Positions 15,008 through 24,789 of a stretch of DNA of 64,000 bases are shown here, piece after piece (the first letter of the stretch is position 1; every line of letters begins with the position of its first letter). The notes beneath the pieces are model-generated. The model did no database searches. It was not told the DNA's origin and saw nothing but the letters and a program-made list of their open reading frames with translations. The DNA is taken from contig NZ_NEVN01000010.1 in NCBI RefSeq assembly GCF_002261475.1, positions 1 through 64,000 on the forward strand, given 5' to 3'. This stretch comes from Bordetella genomosp. 5. GTDB taxonomy: Bacteria; Pseudomonadota; Gammaproteobacteria; Burkholderiales; Burkholderiaceae_B. The translations under genes and the position numbers were made by a program.

Positions 15008-16420
15008 TCAGTCGGGGCTGGGCGCGTCGCCCGGCATCGGTTCGCCGGTGCGATCGCGGCTGTAGAGCAGCGCTACGATCCCCACCACCGCGGCAAACAT
15101 CAGGTAGTAGGCCGGCACCATGTAATTGCCCGTGCGCTGGATCATCCAGGCATTGAGCATGGGCGCGGTACCGGCAAACAGCGCGACCGCCACGTTGTAG
15201 CTGATGGCCATGCCGGAGAACCGCACCTTGGTGTCGAACAGCGCCGGCACCGCCGCGAAGATGCAGCCCAGCAGCGCGGCCAGGCACAGGTTCAGGATCA
15301 GCAGCGACGCCACCTTCACCGCATAGGTCCCTTCGGCCAGCAGGTGGAAGCAGGGAATCGCCAGCAGCAGAATGCCCACGCTGCCGAGCAGCATCGTGGT
15401 CTTGCGCGAAATGCGATCCGCCAGGATACCCATCACCGGAATCATCGCGATCAGGAAGAGCTGAGGCCCGAGCGAGAGCAGAAAGCTCGTGTTGGCCTGC
15501 ATCTTGAGCGTGTTGTTCAGATACGTGGGGATGTAGGTCGTGACCGTGTACAGCGTGACGTTGGTCACGATGATGAAGCCGCACGATTGCAGCAGCTCGG
15601 CGCGATGCGTGGAGAACAGATGCTTCCAGCTGGACTTCGGATGCGACTCGCGATTCTCGCGCACCGCTTCGAACGCGGGCGTTTCTTCGAGCCGGTTGCG
15701 GATGTACAGACCGATCGCGCCCAGCGGCAAGGCCAGCAGGAACGGCACGCGCCAGGCCCATTCGAGGATCTGCTCGGTCGAGAAGAACACGGTGAGCACC
15801 GTGGTAATGGTGGCGCCGAACGCAAAGCCACTGATGCAGCCGACCTCGATCCAGCTGGTGACGGCGGTGCGGCGCTTGTCGGAGCAGTACTCCGCCACGA
15901 AGATCGCGGCGCCGCTCCCCTCGCCGCCCGCCGAGATGCCTTGCAGCAGGCGCAGCAGCACCAGCAGGATGGGCGCGGCGATGCCGATCGTCTGGTACGA
16001 CGGCACGAGGCCGATCGCGAACGTGGCCACCGCCATCATCAGGATGGTGACGGTCAGGACATGCTTGCGGCCGAAGCGGTCGCCGATCGGACCGAAGATG
16101 AAGCCGCCGAACGGCCGGGCGAAGAACGCGACCGCGAACGCCGCCAGCGACGCGATGAGCTGGACGCCCGGCTCGCTGCTCGGAAAGAACACCTGCCCCA
16201 GCACCGCGGCCAGATAGCCGTACACCGAAAACTCGAACCACTCGACGAAGCTGCCCACCACGGAGGCCAGCACCACGCGATTCAGCTCCTGCTTGCCGAC
16301 CTTGCGCGGCGTGGGCGGACCGCCCGCCTGCGCGGTGCCGGCCCCATTGGTCTGACCCGTGCCGGCGCCCGCGACCGGGCGGTCCAGCGCCGCGGTCGCG
16401 TTGATTACGTTGCTACTCAT
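15008..16420 (-). CDS. MFS transporter, metabolite:H+ symporter (MHS) family
   Basis: Inner-membrane proton symporter, 470 aa with 12 predicted helices, of the MHS family (ProP, ShiA, KgtP types). A hydrophilic Gly/Ala/Thr-rich N-terminus of about 40 residues precedes the first helix (VVLASVVGSFVEWFEFSVYG). The loop 2-3 signature is clear (GPIGDRFGRKHVL), and the LRLLQGISAGGEGSGA motif marks helix 4. It lies 71 bp after hyuB on the same strand and so probably imports the substrate of the HyuA-HyuB enzyme or its carboxylic acid product. The substrate is not identifiable. Confidence 0.9.
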   Translation of the reverse strand: MSSNVINATAALDRPVAGAGTGQTNGAGTAQAGGPPTPRKVGKQELNRVVLASVVGSFVEWFEFSVYGYLAAVLGQVFFPSSEPGVQLIASLAAFAVAFFARPFGGFIFGPIGDRFGRKHVLTVTILMMAVATFAIGLVPSYQTIGIAAPILLVLLRLLQGISAGGEGSGAAIFVAEYCSDKRRTAVTSWIEVGCISGFAFGATITTVLTVFFSTEQILEWAWRVPFLLALPLGAIGLYIRNRLEETPAFEAVRENRESHPKSSWKHLFSTHRAELLQSCGFIIVTNVTLYTVTTYIPTYLNNTLKMQANTSFLLSLGPQLFLIAMIPVMGILADRISRKTTMLLGSVGILLLAIPCFHLLAEGTYAVKVASLLILNLCLAALLGCIFAAVPALFDTKVRFSGMAISYNVAVALFAGTAPMLNAWMIQRTGNYMVPAYYLMFAAVVGIVALLYSRDRTGEPMPGDAPSPD

Positions 16421-16491
16421 CGTTATTCCCCTGGTTATCGGGGCACGGCCGCGGCATGGTGCCGCGCCGTGCCCGGGTCCGCGCCCGCGAA

Positions 16492-18156
16492 TCAATCGAA
16501 GGCGTGCGGATAGTCGCGGCGGGCCTGGTCTTCCGACAGGTAGCCATAGTCGACGTCGCGCCGCACCAGCTCGGCGGGGCGCTCGCCCGGCGCGCCGTAG
16601 CCGCCGCCGCCCGGCAGGTCGAGCACCAGTCGGCGGCCTGCCCCGATGTGCTGGGTGCCCTTGGCCTTCATGACCGTGCCGTCGTCCATGCCGACCTTGC
16701 CGGCCGCGCCGCTGCCGCCACCGCGATGTCCGCGTGCCGGGAAGGCCACGCGATCGAACATCGCATTGAGCGAAAACTCGTAGCCCTCGTGCGCACCGAT
16801 CTCGATACGCTGGCCCAGTCCGCCGCGCCAGCGCCCGGCGCCGCCGGAGTCCGGCCGCAGCTCCTTGCGCCAGACCACGATGGGCCCGATGCTCTCGGTG
16901 ACCTCGGCCGACATGGTGTGCACCCCGCTCGGAAACGCCGTGGCGCTCAGGCCATCGCTGGCGGGGCGCGCACCGGTGCCGCCGGTGTTGAAGATCAGCA
17001 TCTCGTGGCGCGACTGACGGTTGTCGTCCCGCGCCCCCTGAAAGCGCATCTGCAGGTTCCACAGCGCGCTCGCGCCTTCCGCCGGGATCAGGTCAGGGCG
17101 GAAACGTTGCAACGCGCCCAGCACCACGTCGGGAATCAGATGTCCCAGCACGTGCCGCACGGCCACCGGCGCGGGCCGCGGTGCGTTCAGGATGCACCCT
17201 TCGGGCGCGCTGATCTCGAACGGCAGCAGCGACGCCCAGTTATTCGGAATATCCGGTGCAATGGCGCACTTCAGCGCGTAGCAGGCATAGGCCTTGGTGT
17301 AGGTGAGGGGCACGTTGATGCCGTAGCGGCTCGGGCCCGACGTCCCCGTGAAGTCCGCGTACAGCGTGCCCTCGCGTGCCTGCACGCTCACGCGCAGGTC
17401 GATCGGCTGCTCGTAGCCGTCCACCCGCATCTCGTACGACTCGCGCTCGGCATCGAGCGCCGCGATGCGCTCGCGCGTTGCGCGTTCGCTGTGGTCGAAG
17501 ATGAAGCCGGCGAGCTCCTGCAGATCGGCCAGACCGAACTCGTCCATCATCGCCTCGAGACGGCGGCGGCCGGTGTCGTTGCAGGCCACCAGCGAATGAA
17601 AGTCGCCGATCACCTGGTCCTGTTCACGTACATTGGTGCGCAGGATGTCGATCAGGTCTTCGTTGAGCACGCCGGCCTTGTAGAACTTCATCAGCGGGAT
17701 GCAGATGCCCTCCTCGTACACCTCGCCCGCATCCGGCCCGAAGCCGCGGCCACCGATGTCGACCACGTGGGCGGTCGACGCGAAGTAGGCGATCAGGCGC
17801 GGCGCGCTGCCTCCGGTGGCGCGGAACACCGGCGTGACCATGGTGATGTCGTGCAGGTGGCCGGTGCCCATCCACGGGTCATTGGTGACGAGCACGTCGC
17901 CGGGTTCGAGGCGATCCCCGAACTTCCGCACGAAGTGGCCGACCGATTCGGCCATCGAATTGACGTGTCCAGGGGTGCCGGTCACGGCCTGCGCGATCAT
18001 GCGGCCCTGGGCGTCGAACACGCCGGCCGAGAGGTCGCCCGCTTCCCGCACGCTGGTGCAGAAGGCGGTGCGGATCAGCGTCACGGCCTGCTCTTCGACA
18101 ACCGCGATGAGCCGGTTCCACATGATCTGTTCGCGTACGCGTATGGTCTGGCTCAT
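16492..18156 (-). CDS. Hydantoinase B / oxoprolinase family protein (HyuB)
   Basis: B subunit of an ATP-dependent hydantoinase/oxoprolinase-type enzyme, 554 aa. The N-terminal TAFCTSVREAGDLSAGVFD, the ITMVTPVF segment and FTGTSGPSRYGINVPLTYT are characteristic of HyuB, acetone carboxylase beta-like and acetophenone carboxylase subunits. The C-terminus carries the glycine-rich LVLDLPGGGGYGAPGERP signature. The start codon is one base past the hyuA stop, implying a stoichiometric complex. Substrates in the family include N-methylhydantoin, 5-oxoproline, acetone and acetophenone; the genes here do not discriminate. Confidence 0.92.
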   Translation of the reverse strand: MSQTIRVREQIMWNRLIAVVEEQAVTLIRTAFCTSVREAGDLSAGVFDAQGRMIAQAVTGTPGHVNSMAESVGHFVRKFGDRLEPGDVLVTNDPWMGTGHLHDITMVTPVFRATGGSAPRLIAYFASTAHVVDIGGRGFGPDAGEVYEEGICIPLMKFYKAGVLNEDLIDILRTNVREQDQVIGDFHSLVACNDTGRRRLEAMMDEFGLADLQELAGFIFDHSERATRERIAALDAERESYEMRVDGYEQPIDLRVSVQAREGTLYADFTGTSGPSRYGINVPLTYTKAYACYALKCAIAPDIPNNWASLLPFEISAPEGCILNAPRPAPVAVRHVLGHLIPDVVLGALQRFRPDLIPAEGASALWNLQMRFQGARDDNRQSRHEMLIFNTGGTGARPASDGLSATAFPSGVHTMSAEVTESIGPIVVWRKELRPDSGGAGRWRGGLGQRIEIGAHEGYEFSLNAMFDRVAFPARGHRGGGSGAAGKVGMDDGTVMKAKGTQHIGAGRRLVLDLPGGGGYGAPGERPAELVRRDVDYGYLSEDQARRDYPHAFD

Positions 18157-18157
18157 T

Positions 18158-20269
18158 TCAGGCCCCTTTGCCTTGTCGGCGTTGAATCAGCAGGCAGCCG
18201 TCCGCCTGCAGCACCAGGCCGAAATCCGGGCTGACGTAGGTGGAGGTTTCTTTCTCGGTGACGATCAGCGGACCGTCGAGGCAGGTGTCGCGCGGCAGAC
18301 TGGCGCGATCGTAGATGGCGCAATCGAGGAACGCGCCGGTCTTGGCGTCGAACACCTGGCGGCTGTCGATCGGCGGGCACTCGGCCCGCGTGGCGCTCGC
18401 CGCGCCGGCGCTGGCCTGCACGCGCTCGGGTGCGACGGCCTCGCTGCGCAGGGACAGCGCCCAGCTGACGACCTCCACGTCGAGCCCCGCGACCTCATGG
18501 CCGAAGAGCTGCGTGTAGGCCTCGACGAAGTTCACGCGCAGACGCTCGAGCGTCGCGCCGTCGAGCTCGCCGTCGGGCGCCTCGACCGGAATCTCCCAGC
18601 CCTGGCCCGCATAGCGCATATAGGCGCGCAGCTCGCGCACCGTCTGGCCGCGATGGCCGGTCTCGGCCAGGAAACGCGACACCTCTTCGTTCATCTCGCC
18701 GATCATGCGGTTGACGACGCCGGTATCGAAGCGCGACAGGCGCATGACTGCGCTGCGCAGCGATTCGTAGCCGAACGGCGCGCGCAGGAAGCCGATCGCC
18801 GAGCCCACGCCCGCCCCCGGCGGCACCACCAGACTATCCATGCCGAGCTTCTCGCACAGGCGGGCGGCATGCAGCGGCGCCGCGCCGCCGTAGGCGATCA
18901 TGGTGAACTCGCTCAGGTCGCGCCCGCTTTCCACCGCGTGCATCCGCGCCGCGTTGGACATGTTCTCGTCGACCATCTCGGCCACCGCATAGGCGCCCTG
19001 CACGGTCTCGCCTTGCAGCGGATCCGCCACGTGCACGCGCACGGCCGTCTGCGCCGCATCGGTGTCGAGCGTGATGGAGCCCCCGGCAAAGCGTTTGGCG
19101 TCGAGCTTGGCCAGCACCAGGTCGGCATCCGTGACCGTGGGGCGCTCGCCACCGCGGCCATAGCAGGCCGGCCCGGGTTCGGAGCCCGCGCTCTCCGGGC
19201 CCACGCGCACCTGCTTCAGGTCATCCACATGGGCGATCGAGCCGCCGCCTGCACCGATCTCCACCATCTCGATCACCGGGATCGAGATCGGCATCCCGCT
19301 GCCCTTCTTGAAACGATAGGTGCGCGCGACCTCGAACGTGCGCGCCGTCTTGGGATGCAGGTCTTCGATCAGGCAGATCTTGGCCGTGGTGCCGCCCATG
19401 TCGAACGACAGCACGCGTTCCATGCCGTAGCGCGCGGCCACGTGGCTGGCGTAGATGGCGCCCCCCGCGGGACCGGACTCCAGCAGCCGCACCGGAAACT
19501 CGGCCGCGCTTTCGAGCGACATCAGGCCGCCGCCCGAGTGAATCATGTACAGCGGACAACGCATGCCCTCGGCCTCGAGCGCCTGGGCCAGGCGGCCGAG
19601 GTACGAGGACATCAAGGGCTTGACGTAGGCGTTGGCGCACACCGTGTTGAAGCGTTCGAATTCGCGGATCTGCGGCGACACCTCGCACGAGATCGACACC
19701 GACACATCGGGCAGCGCGCGCCGCAGCCGGTCGCGCACCTGACGTTCGTGCGCGCCGTTGCGGTAGCTGTGCATCAGGCCGACCGCCACGCTGGTGTAGC
19801 CGGCGGCGCGGATCGATTCGATGATGCGGTCCAGGCCGGCTTCGTCCAGCGGCACCAGCTCCTTGCCGCTCGCATCGAGACGGCCGGCCAGCGGAAAGCG
19901 GTCGCAGCGGGGGATCAGCGGCGCGGGCAACTGGATCGACAGATCGTATTGCTCGAAGCGGCCTTCGTTGCGCATCTCGATGACGTCACGAAAGCCCTCG
20001 CTGGTGATGAAGGCGGTGCGCGCGCCGCGGCGCTCGATGAGTGCGTTGGTGGCCAGAGTCGTGCCGTGCACCACCGATTGGATGGTGGCGGGCGCAATCC
20101 CGGCCTCTTCGGCGGCGAGCGTGAGGCCGCGCACGATGGCGCGCTCGGGCTTCTCGTAGTCCGTGAGCACTTTGGCGGTGTAGAGGCGTCCTTCGTGCTC
20201 GAGCGCGACATCGGTGAACGTGCCGCCGATGTCGACGCCGGCCCTGCATGCTGCGTGTGGTTCTGTCAT
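18158..20269 (-). CDS. Hydantoinase A / oxoprolinase family protein (HyuA)
   Basis: ATP-binding A subunit of the hydantoinase/oxoprolinase-type complex, 703 aa. It opens with the actin-like phosphate-binding segment GVDIGGTFTDVALE, followed by HGTTLATNALIERRGARTAF and, later, MGGTTAKICLIED, all family hallmarks. The size fits HyuA. It is the first gene of a hyuA-hyuB-MHS transporter operon, transcribed away from the fecI-like gene. No allantoinase, hydantoin racemase or carbamoylase gene is nearby, so a classical hydantoin pathway is not shown. Confidence 0.92.
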   Translation of the reverse strand: MTEPHAACRAGVDIGGTFTDVALEHEGRLYTAKVLTDYEKPERAIVRGLTLAAEEAGIAPATIQSVVHGTTLATNALIERRGARTAFITSEGFRDVIEMRNEGRFEQYDLSIQLPAPLIPRCDRFPLAGRLDASGKELVPLDEAGLDRIIESIRAAGYTSVAVGLMHSYRNGAHERQVRDRLRRALPDVSVSISCEVSPQIREFERFNTVCANAYVKPLMSSYLGRLAQALEAEGMRCPLYMIHSGGGLMSLESAAEFPVRLLESGPAGGAIYASHVAARYGMERVLSFDMGGTTAKICLIEDLHPKTARTFEVARTYRFKKGSGMPISIPVIEMVEIGAGGGSIAHVDDLKQVRVGPESAGSEPGPACYGRGGERPTVTDADLVLAKLDAKRFAGGSITLDTDAAQTAVRVHVADPLQGETVQGAYAVAEMVDENMSNAARMHAVESGRDLSEFTMIAYGGAAPLHAARLCEKLGMDSLVVPPGAGVGSAIGFLRAPFGYESLRSAVMRLSRFDTGVVNRMIGEMNEEVSRFLAETGHRGQTVRELRAYMRYAGQGWEIPVEAPDGELDGATLERLRVNFVEAYTQLFGHEVAGLDVEVVSWALSLRSEAVAPERVQASAGAASATRAECPPIDSRQVFDAKTGAFLDCAIYDRASLPRDTCLDGPLIVTEKETSTYVSPDFGLVLQADGCLLIQRRQGKGA

Positions 20270-20535
20270 GGTCTGCCGTCTTCGGTGAGTCTGGGTGGAC
20301 GATGCGCGATCGCTCGTCCACGGGCGGCACCATCATGTGCCTCGTCACCGAACGCTGACAAACAAGTAATTGCGGGGGCAGGACAAGCCAGGCTAGCCCA
20401 GCAAATACCCGGACAGGGTTAACCCGGAATCGCAGGCCGTGGCCCCCGTGGCCGCGCGGGATGTGCCGCACGGGAGACGCCCCCTGCCCACCCGTCGGCC
20501 GGCGCACATTGCACGGCGGGCGCTTTTGCTTTACA

Positions 20536-20560
20536 TTCGCAAACCATTCTCATTTAGATT
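20536..20560 (+). promoter_or_regulatory. Fur box upstream of the fecI-fecR-receptor operon
   Basis: The reverse strand reads AATCTAAATGAGAATGGTTT, with the AATGAGAATGG core common in betaproteobacterial Fur sites, 22 bp before the sigma factor start. Iron-replete repression of the operon is the expected role. The remainder of the 312-bp gap (20270-20535) holds the hyuA leader and nothing else I recognise. Confidence 0.65.
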
Positions 20561-20581
20561 AAAAGACGTCTGCGGAGAGGC

Positions 20582-21109
20582 ATGTCGGTCACCGACTCGG
20601 GGGTGCAGCAGCAGGTTCATGCGCTGTACCGCGATCATCATTCCTGGTTGTTTGGCTGGCTGCGCCGCCGCCTCGGTTGTTCGCACCACGCGGCCGACCT
20701 GGCGCACGACACCTTCGAACGTCTGCTCGTCTCGCGCGATGCGCTGCTCGGGCCGCGGCCGACCCTGGCCGAACCGCGCGCCTGGCTCACCACCACCGCG
20801 CGCCATCTGCTGATCGACCGCGCGCGCCGCGAGGTCCTCGAGCGCACCTATCTGGCCGAACTCGCGGCCTTGTCCACCGAGCTGCCGCATCATCCATCGC
20901 CAGAACAGTTGCTGGTGGCCGTACAGGCGCTGGACGAGATCTGTCAGGTACTTGCCGGTGTGGCGCCCAAGGCTCGTACGGCATTCCTGCTGCATTATCT
21001 CGAGGGCGAGACCCATGCGCGGGTGGCCGAACAACTCGGCGTGTCGGTCCGCATGGTGCAGAAGTATCTGGTGCAGGTACTCCTGCACTGCCATCAACGC
21101 CTGGCCTGA
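20582..21109 (+). CDS. ECF sigma factor, FecI/PvdS-like
   Basis: Extracytoplasmic-function sigma factor of the iron-starvation group, 175 aa. Sigma region 2 (YRDHHSWLFGWLRRRLGC to DLAHDTFERLL) is at 17-55 and region 4 (LEGETHARVAEQLGVSVRMVQKYL) near the C-terminus. It is followed after 17 bp by a FecR-type regulator and then by a receptor with a signalling domain, the full set for cell-surface signalling. The Fur box just upstream indicates control by iron. Released by FecR on ligand binding at the receptor, it should direct transcription of the receptor gene. Confidence 0.93.
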   Translation: MSVTDSGVQQQVHALYRDHHSWLFGWLRRRLGCSHHAADLAHDTFERLLVSRDALLGPRPTLAEPRAWLTTTARHLLIDRARREVLERTYLAELAALSTELPHHPSPEQLLVAVQALDEICQVLAGVAPKARTAFLLHYLEGETHARVAEQLGVSVRMVQKYLVQVLLHCHQRLA

Positions 21110-21126
21110 AGCCCGGCGTCCGCTCC

Positions 21127-22146
21127 ATGGCCCTGCATCCCGACCCGACCGCCTCGCTCGACGCGCAAGCCGCGCACTGGCTCGTGCAACTCAGCGGCGA
21201 CGATGCCGCACAGCGCGAAGAAGCCGCCCGCCTGTTCGAGACCTGGAAAGCGGCCGACCCGCGTCACGCCGCGGCCGCCACCGCCATGGAACGCCTGCTG
21301 GGCCACGTGCAAGACGTGCGCCAGACGGGCGGCGGCGCCGGCCGCGCGGCCGTGACCGCTGCGCTCGGCCACGCCCGGGCGGGACGAGGCCGCCGGCTCG
21401 GCGCGACGCTGGCGTTGGCCTGCGTGCTGGCCGTGCCGGGCTGGATGGCCTGGCAGGCCTATCCGCCCTCCTATCTGCTCGCCGACGTGCGCGCCAGCAC
21501 CGGTCAATGGAAGACCGAAGTCCTGCCCGATGGCACACGCATCACGCTCAACAGCGGCAGTGCCGTCAATCTGCGCTACGACGCCAGCCGGCGTGCGCTC
21601 GAACTGCTGCGCGGGGAAGTGTTCATCGATGTGTCGAAGGATCCGCACCGCCCCTTCGTGGTCGAGACCCCCGACGGCAGCATGCGGGCAGTGGGCACGC
21701 GTTTCGTGGTGAACAGGTCGGCCGACTCCACGCTCCTCACCGTGATCGAGTCCCGCGTCGCCGTGCAGGCGGCCCGCCGCCCTTCCGCTCAATGGGTGAT
21801 CGAAGCGGGCCAGGCGGTGCGGCTGCGGCCAGACGGCCTCGGGCCGATCATCGCCGTGGAACCCGGCCGCATCGAGGACGCCTGGCACACGCACCGTCTC
21901 TTTGCGGATGACCGGCCGCTGAATGAAGTGCTGGACACGCTCGCGCGCCATCGCCCCGGCGTGATGCGCTTCGACGCCGCCGCGCTGAGCCAGGTGCGCG
22001 TCTCCGCCGTGCTGCCGCTGGACGACACCGACCGCGCGCTGCAACTGCTGGCGGCAAGCCTTCCTGGTTTGCGCGTCCGCAGCTACACGCCGTACTTCCT
22101 CAGCGTGGACCTCGATCCCGCGCAGGCCGCGTCTCACCAAAAATAA
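21127..22146 (+). CDS. FecR-family anti-sigma/sigma regulator
   Basis: Inner-membrane signal transducer, 339 aa. The N-terminal DUF4880-type cytoplasmic domain (AAHWLVQLSGDDAAQREEAARLFETWKAADPRHAAA, about 16-50) binds the sigma factor. One membrane span follows at about 96-115 (LGATLALACVLAVPGWMAWQ), then the FecR periplasmic domain (LPDGTRITLNSGSAVNLRYD, about 140-160) and a secretin/TonB-short-N-like tail. It lies 17 bp after the sigma gene and 72 bp before the receptor. The start at 21127 is the first ATG after the sigma stop and fits the family N-terminus. Confidence 0.92.
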   Translation: MALHPDPTASLDAQAAHWLVQLSGDDAAQREEAARLFETWKAADPRHAAAATAMERLLGHVQDVRQTGGGAGRAAVTAALGHARAGRGRRLGATLALACVLAVPGWMAWQAYPPSYLLADVRASTGQWKTEVLPDGTRITLNSGSAVNLRYDASRRALELLRGEVFIDVSKDPHRPFVVETPDGSMRAVGTRFVVNRSADSTLLTVIESRVAVQAARRPSAQWVIEAGQAVRLRPDGLGPIIAVEPGRIEDAWHTHRLFADDRPLNEVLDTLARHRPGVMRFDAAALSQVRVSAVLPLDDTDRALQLLAASLPGLRVRSYTPYFLSVDLDPAQAASHQK

Positions 22147-22218
22147 TGTCGCGGCCGGGTTCCGGTTCGGGCGGCTCGTCCGTCAAACCCATAGAACCCA
22201 CGAACAGGAAGCCGCTTC

Positions 22219-24666
22219 ATGGCCTCAGCCCACACTCTCCGCGGTGCCGCCCGCACCCCTGCCCGCCTCGCTCCGATGCTTGCCCGTCCACTGCCGCTCG
22301 TGCTGGCGCTGGTCTGCACCACGCTCGTCGGCCCCGGCGCCTTGGCCCAGCCTGTGGGCGCGAGCAGCGCCGCCACCGCCGCGCAGTACGACATTCCACC
22401 CGGACCCCTCGCACCCGCGCTCAGCCGCTATGCGCAGCTCTCCGGTGCGGACATCGTCATCGACGTGCGCCGTCTGCAAGGCCTGAGCACGCCGGGTCTG
22501 CGCGGCCGCTATGGCGTGGCCGACGGATTCGTGGCGCTGCTGCGCGGCACCGGCTATCGCGCCAGCGCGACGGCCGCGGGCTACGTGCTGGTACCGGACC
22601 CCGCCAACCGCGACGCCGCCGTGACACTGGACGCCGTGCGCGTGGACGGCGTGGGCCTGGGCGCCACGACCGACGGCCTGGACTCCTATGCCGCGCGCGC
22701 CGTCACGATCACCAAAGACGGCCAGTCGCTGCGCGAGATCCCGCAGTCGGTCTCGGTCATGACGCGCCAGCAGATGGATGACCAGGGGCTCGTCACCGTT
22801 GCCGAGGCCATGCGCTATGTGACGGGCCTGACGCCTTCCGACTACGAAGGCACCGAGCGCTTCAATGCGCGCGGATTCTCGACCAGCGCGCAGTACGACG
22901 GCCTGCCGCAGCAGGACTACAGCCCGCACATGGATCTGGCCATCTACGACCGCGTGGAAGTCCTGCGGGGCCCCTCCGGCCTGCTCACCGGAACGGGCGA
23001 GCCCGGCGGCGCGATCAACTACGTGCGCAAGCGCCCGCGCGACGTGGCGCACTTCGAGGGCGCGGCCACGGTGGGCTCCTGGGACACGCGCCGGCTGGAA
23101 CTCGATGGCGGCGGTCCGTTGAACACGTCGGGAACCTTGCGCGGACGGATCGTTGGCGCCGTGCAGGAAGAGGACAAGTTCTACGATCTCGGGTACTCGC
23201 AGCCGAGCACGCTCTATGGTGTGCTGGAGTATGACCTCACGCCCGACACGACCGTGGGCCTGACCGCCGCCTACAACAAGCGGCGCTTCCGCAACTTCAA
23301 TGGCCTGCCGCTGTACGACGACGGCTCCGAGCCCGATCGCGACAGCTATGTCGGACCGTCCAGGGTGTCCAACTTCGACACCTACGACGTGGGTGCCGAC
23401 CTGACGCACCGCTTCGCCAACGACTGGAAATTCAAGGCAGCCTATCTGCATCGCGATTCGCGCTACCGGGGCTACTCGGGCTTCACCAGCGGTCCCATTC
23501 CCCGGGATACGGGCCGGGTCGGCATGTCGGTCGGCCGCATTGCCAACGATTTCGCGTGGGACCAGGCCGACGTTCATGTCACCGGACCGGTGCCCTTCCT
23601 GGGCCGCGAGCACACGCTGACGCTGGGCTATAACCTCGCGCGCTACGACTCCATCACGGGCAGCCGCTTCAGCGTGCTGCCCGACGTCGCGCCCCTCGAC
23701 GATCATGACTTCGACAGCTATTACGAGCTGCCGGTCGTCAACCGCAGCAACACCCGCACCGAGCAATCCGGCATCTACACGGCGGGCCGCTTCAAGCTGG
23801 CCGACCCACTGACCTTGATCGTGGGCGGCCGCTGGACCGACTACCGCGAAAAAAGCCGCACCTACGCGCCAGAGCGTTCGGACTGGACCCGCAGCAATGC
23901 GAACGTGAACAACGAGTTCACGCCCTACGGCGGCATGGTGTGGGACCTGAACGATCAGGTGTCGCTGTATGCGAGCTATGCCGACATCTTCGTACCGCAG
24001 ACGGCGCAGGATATCAGCGGCAACACGCTCAAGCCGCGCGTGGGCTGGCAATCGGAGGCCGGCGTGAAGGGCGAGTTCTTCGATGGCCGCATGAATGCGT
24101 CGCTGGCGTTCTTCCGCATCCGCGACAAGAACCGCGCCGTGACCGACACCGAGAACATCGGTTGCGGCGGCACGCCGACCGGCACCTGCAGCCGCGCGGC
24201 CGGCCTGGTGCAGAGCCAGGGTTGGGAGGCCGAAGTGAGCGGCAGCCCGACGCCGGGCTGGGACATCGTGGCGGGCTATACCTACACCAACGCCAAATAC
24301 TTGCGCGACTCGGATCCGGCCAACGTGGGTGAGCGTTTCGGCGCCGACGTGCTGCCCAAGCACCTGTTCAAGCTCTGGACCCAGTACCGCTTCAATCGCG
24401 ACGACTTCGGCGGCGCGCTGGTGGGGTGGCGCGTGGGGATGGGCATGCAGGCGCAGAGCAACGTACAGACCGCGTCGGTGTATCAGGGTGGCTACGCGAC
24501 GGTGTCCGCGCGTGTGGGCTACCAGATCAACAAGAACTGGGACGCGGCGCTGTCGGTGAACAACCTGTTCAATCGCGAGTATCTGCGCACGCCGGGCTAC
24601 GGCATCTTCTACAACCTGTACGGCGATCCCCGCAACGCCATGCTGACGCTGCGCTATCGGATGTAA
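22219..24666 (+). CDS. TonB-dependent siderophore receptor with N-terminal signalling domain
   Basis: Outer-membrane ferric-siderophore transducer, 815 aa. After a signal peptide (processing near ALAQ-P, residue 44) comes an STN signalling domain at about 57-126 (YDIPPGPLAPALSRYAQLSG to GYVLVPD), which contacts FecR. The plug starts near 170 (LREIPQSVSVMTRQQM), with VEVLRGPSGLLTGTGEPGGAINYVRKRP typical of FpvA/FoxA-type receptors. The barrel ends in the aromatic-containing LTLRYRM. It is the third gene of the fecI-fecR operon and is followed by a strong hairpin. The ligand is probably a hydroxamate-type siderophore by family resemblance, but this is uncertain. Confidence 0.93.
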   Translation: MASAHTLRGAARTPARLAPMLARPLPLVLALVCTTLVGPGALAQPVGASSAATAAQYDIPPGPLAPALSRYAQLSGADIVIDVRRLQGLSTPGLRGRYGVADGFVALLRGTGYRASATAAGYVLVPDPANRDAAVTLDAVRVDGVGLGATTDGLDSYAARAVTITKDGQSLREIPQSVSVMTRQQMDDQGLVTVAEAMRYVTGLTPSDYEGTERFNARGFSTSAQYDGLPQQDYSPHMDLAIYDRVEVLRGPSGLLTGTGEPGGAINYVRKRPRDVAHFEGAATVGSWDTRRLELDGGGPLNTSGTLRGRIVGAVQEEDKFYDLGYSQPSTLYGVLEYDLTPDTTVGLTAAYNKRRFRNFNGLPLYDDGSEPDRDSYVGPSRVSNFDTYDVGADLTHRFANDWKFKAAYLHRDSRYRGYSGFTSGPIPRDTGRVGMSVGRIANDFAWDQADVHVTGPVPFLGREHTLTLGYNLARYDSITGSRFSVLPDVAPLDDHDFDSYYELPVVNRSNTRTEQSGIYTAGRFKLADPLTLIVGGRWTDYREKSRTYAPERSDWTRSNANVNNEFTPYGGMVWDLNDQVSLYASYADIFVPQTAQDISGNTLKPRVGWQSEAGVKGEFFDGRMNASLAFFRIRDKNRAVTDTENIGCGGTPTGTCSRAAGLVQSQGWEAEVSGSPTPGWDIVAGYTYTNAKYLRDSDPANVGERFGADVLPKHLFKLWTQYRFNRDDFGGALVGWRVGMGMQAQSNVQTASVYQGGYATVSARVGYQINKNWDAALSVNNLFNREYLRTPGYGIFYNLYGDPRNAMLTLRYRM

Positions 24667-24706
24667 AGGCAGCGCCCGCCACGTGAGGGGCGTGCCCGAA
24701 AACAGA

Positions 24707-24740
24707 AGAGGCCGCGCGGATCGCAATCCGCGCGGCCTCT
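24707..24740. terminator. Bidirectional hairpin terminator
   Basis: Perfect 15-bp stem (24707-24721 with 24726-24740) around a CGCA loop, between the convergent receptor gene and the small membrane protein gene. No long T run follows on either strand, so efficiency is uncertain. Confidence 0.7.
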
Positions 24741-24789
24741 GTCATGTGGCATGCCGCGAAAAACGCGGCGCTCCGTGATACGGCGGTTG

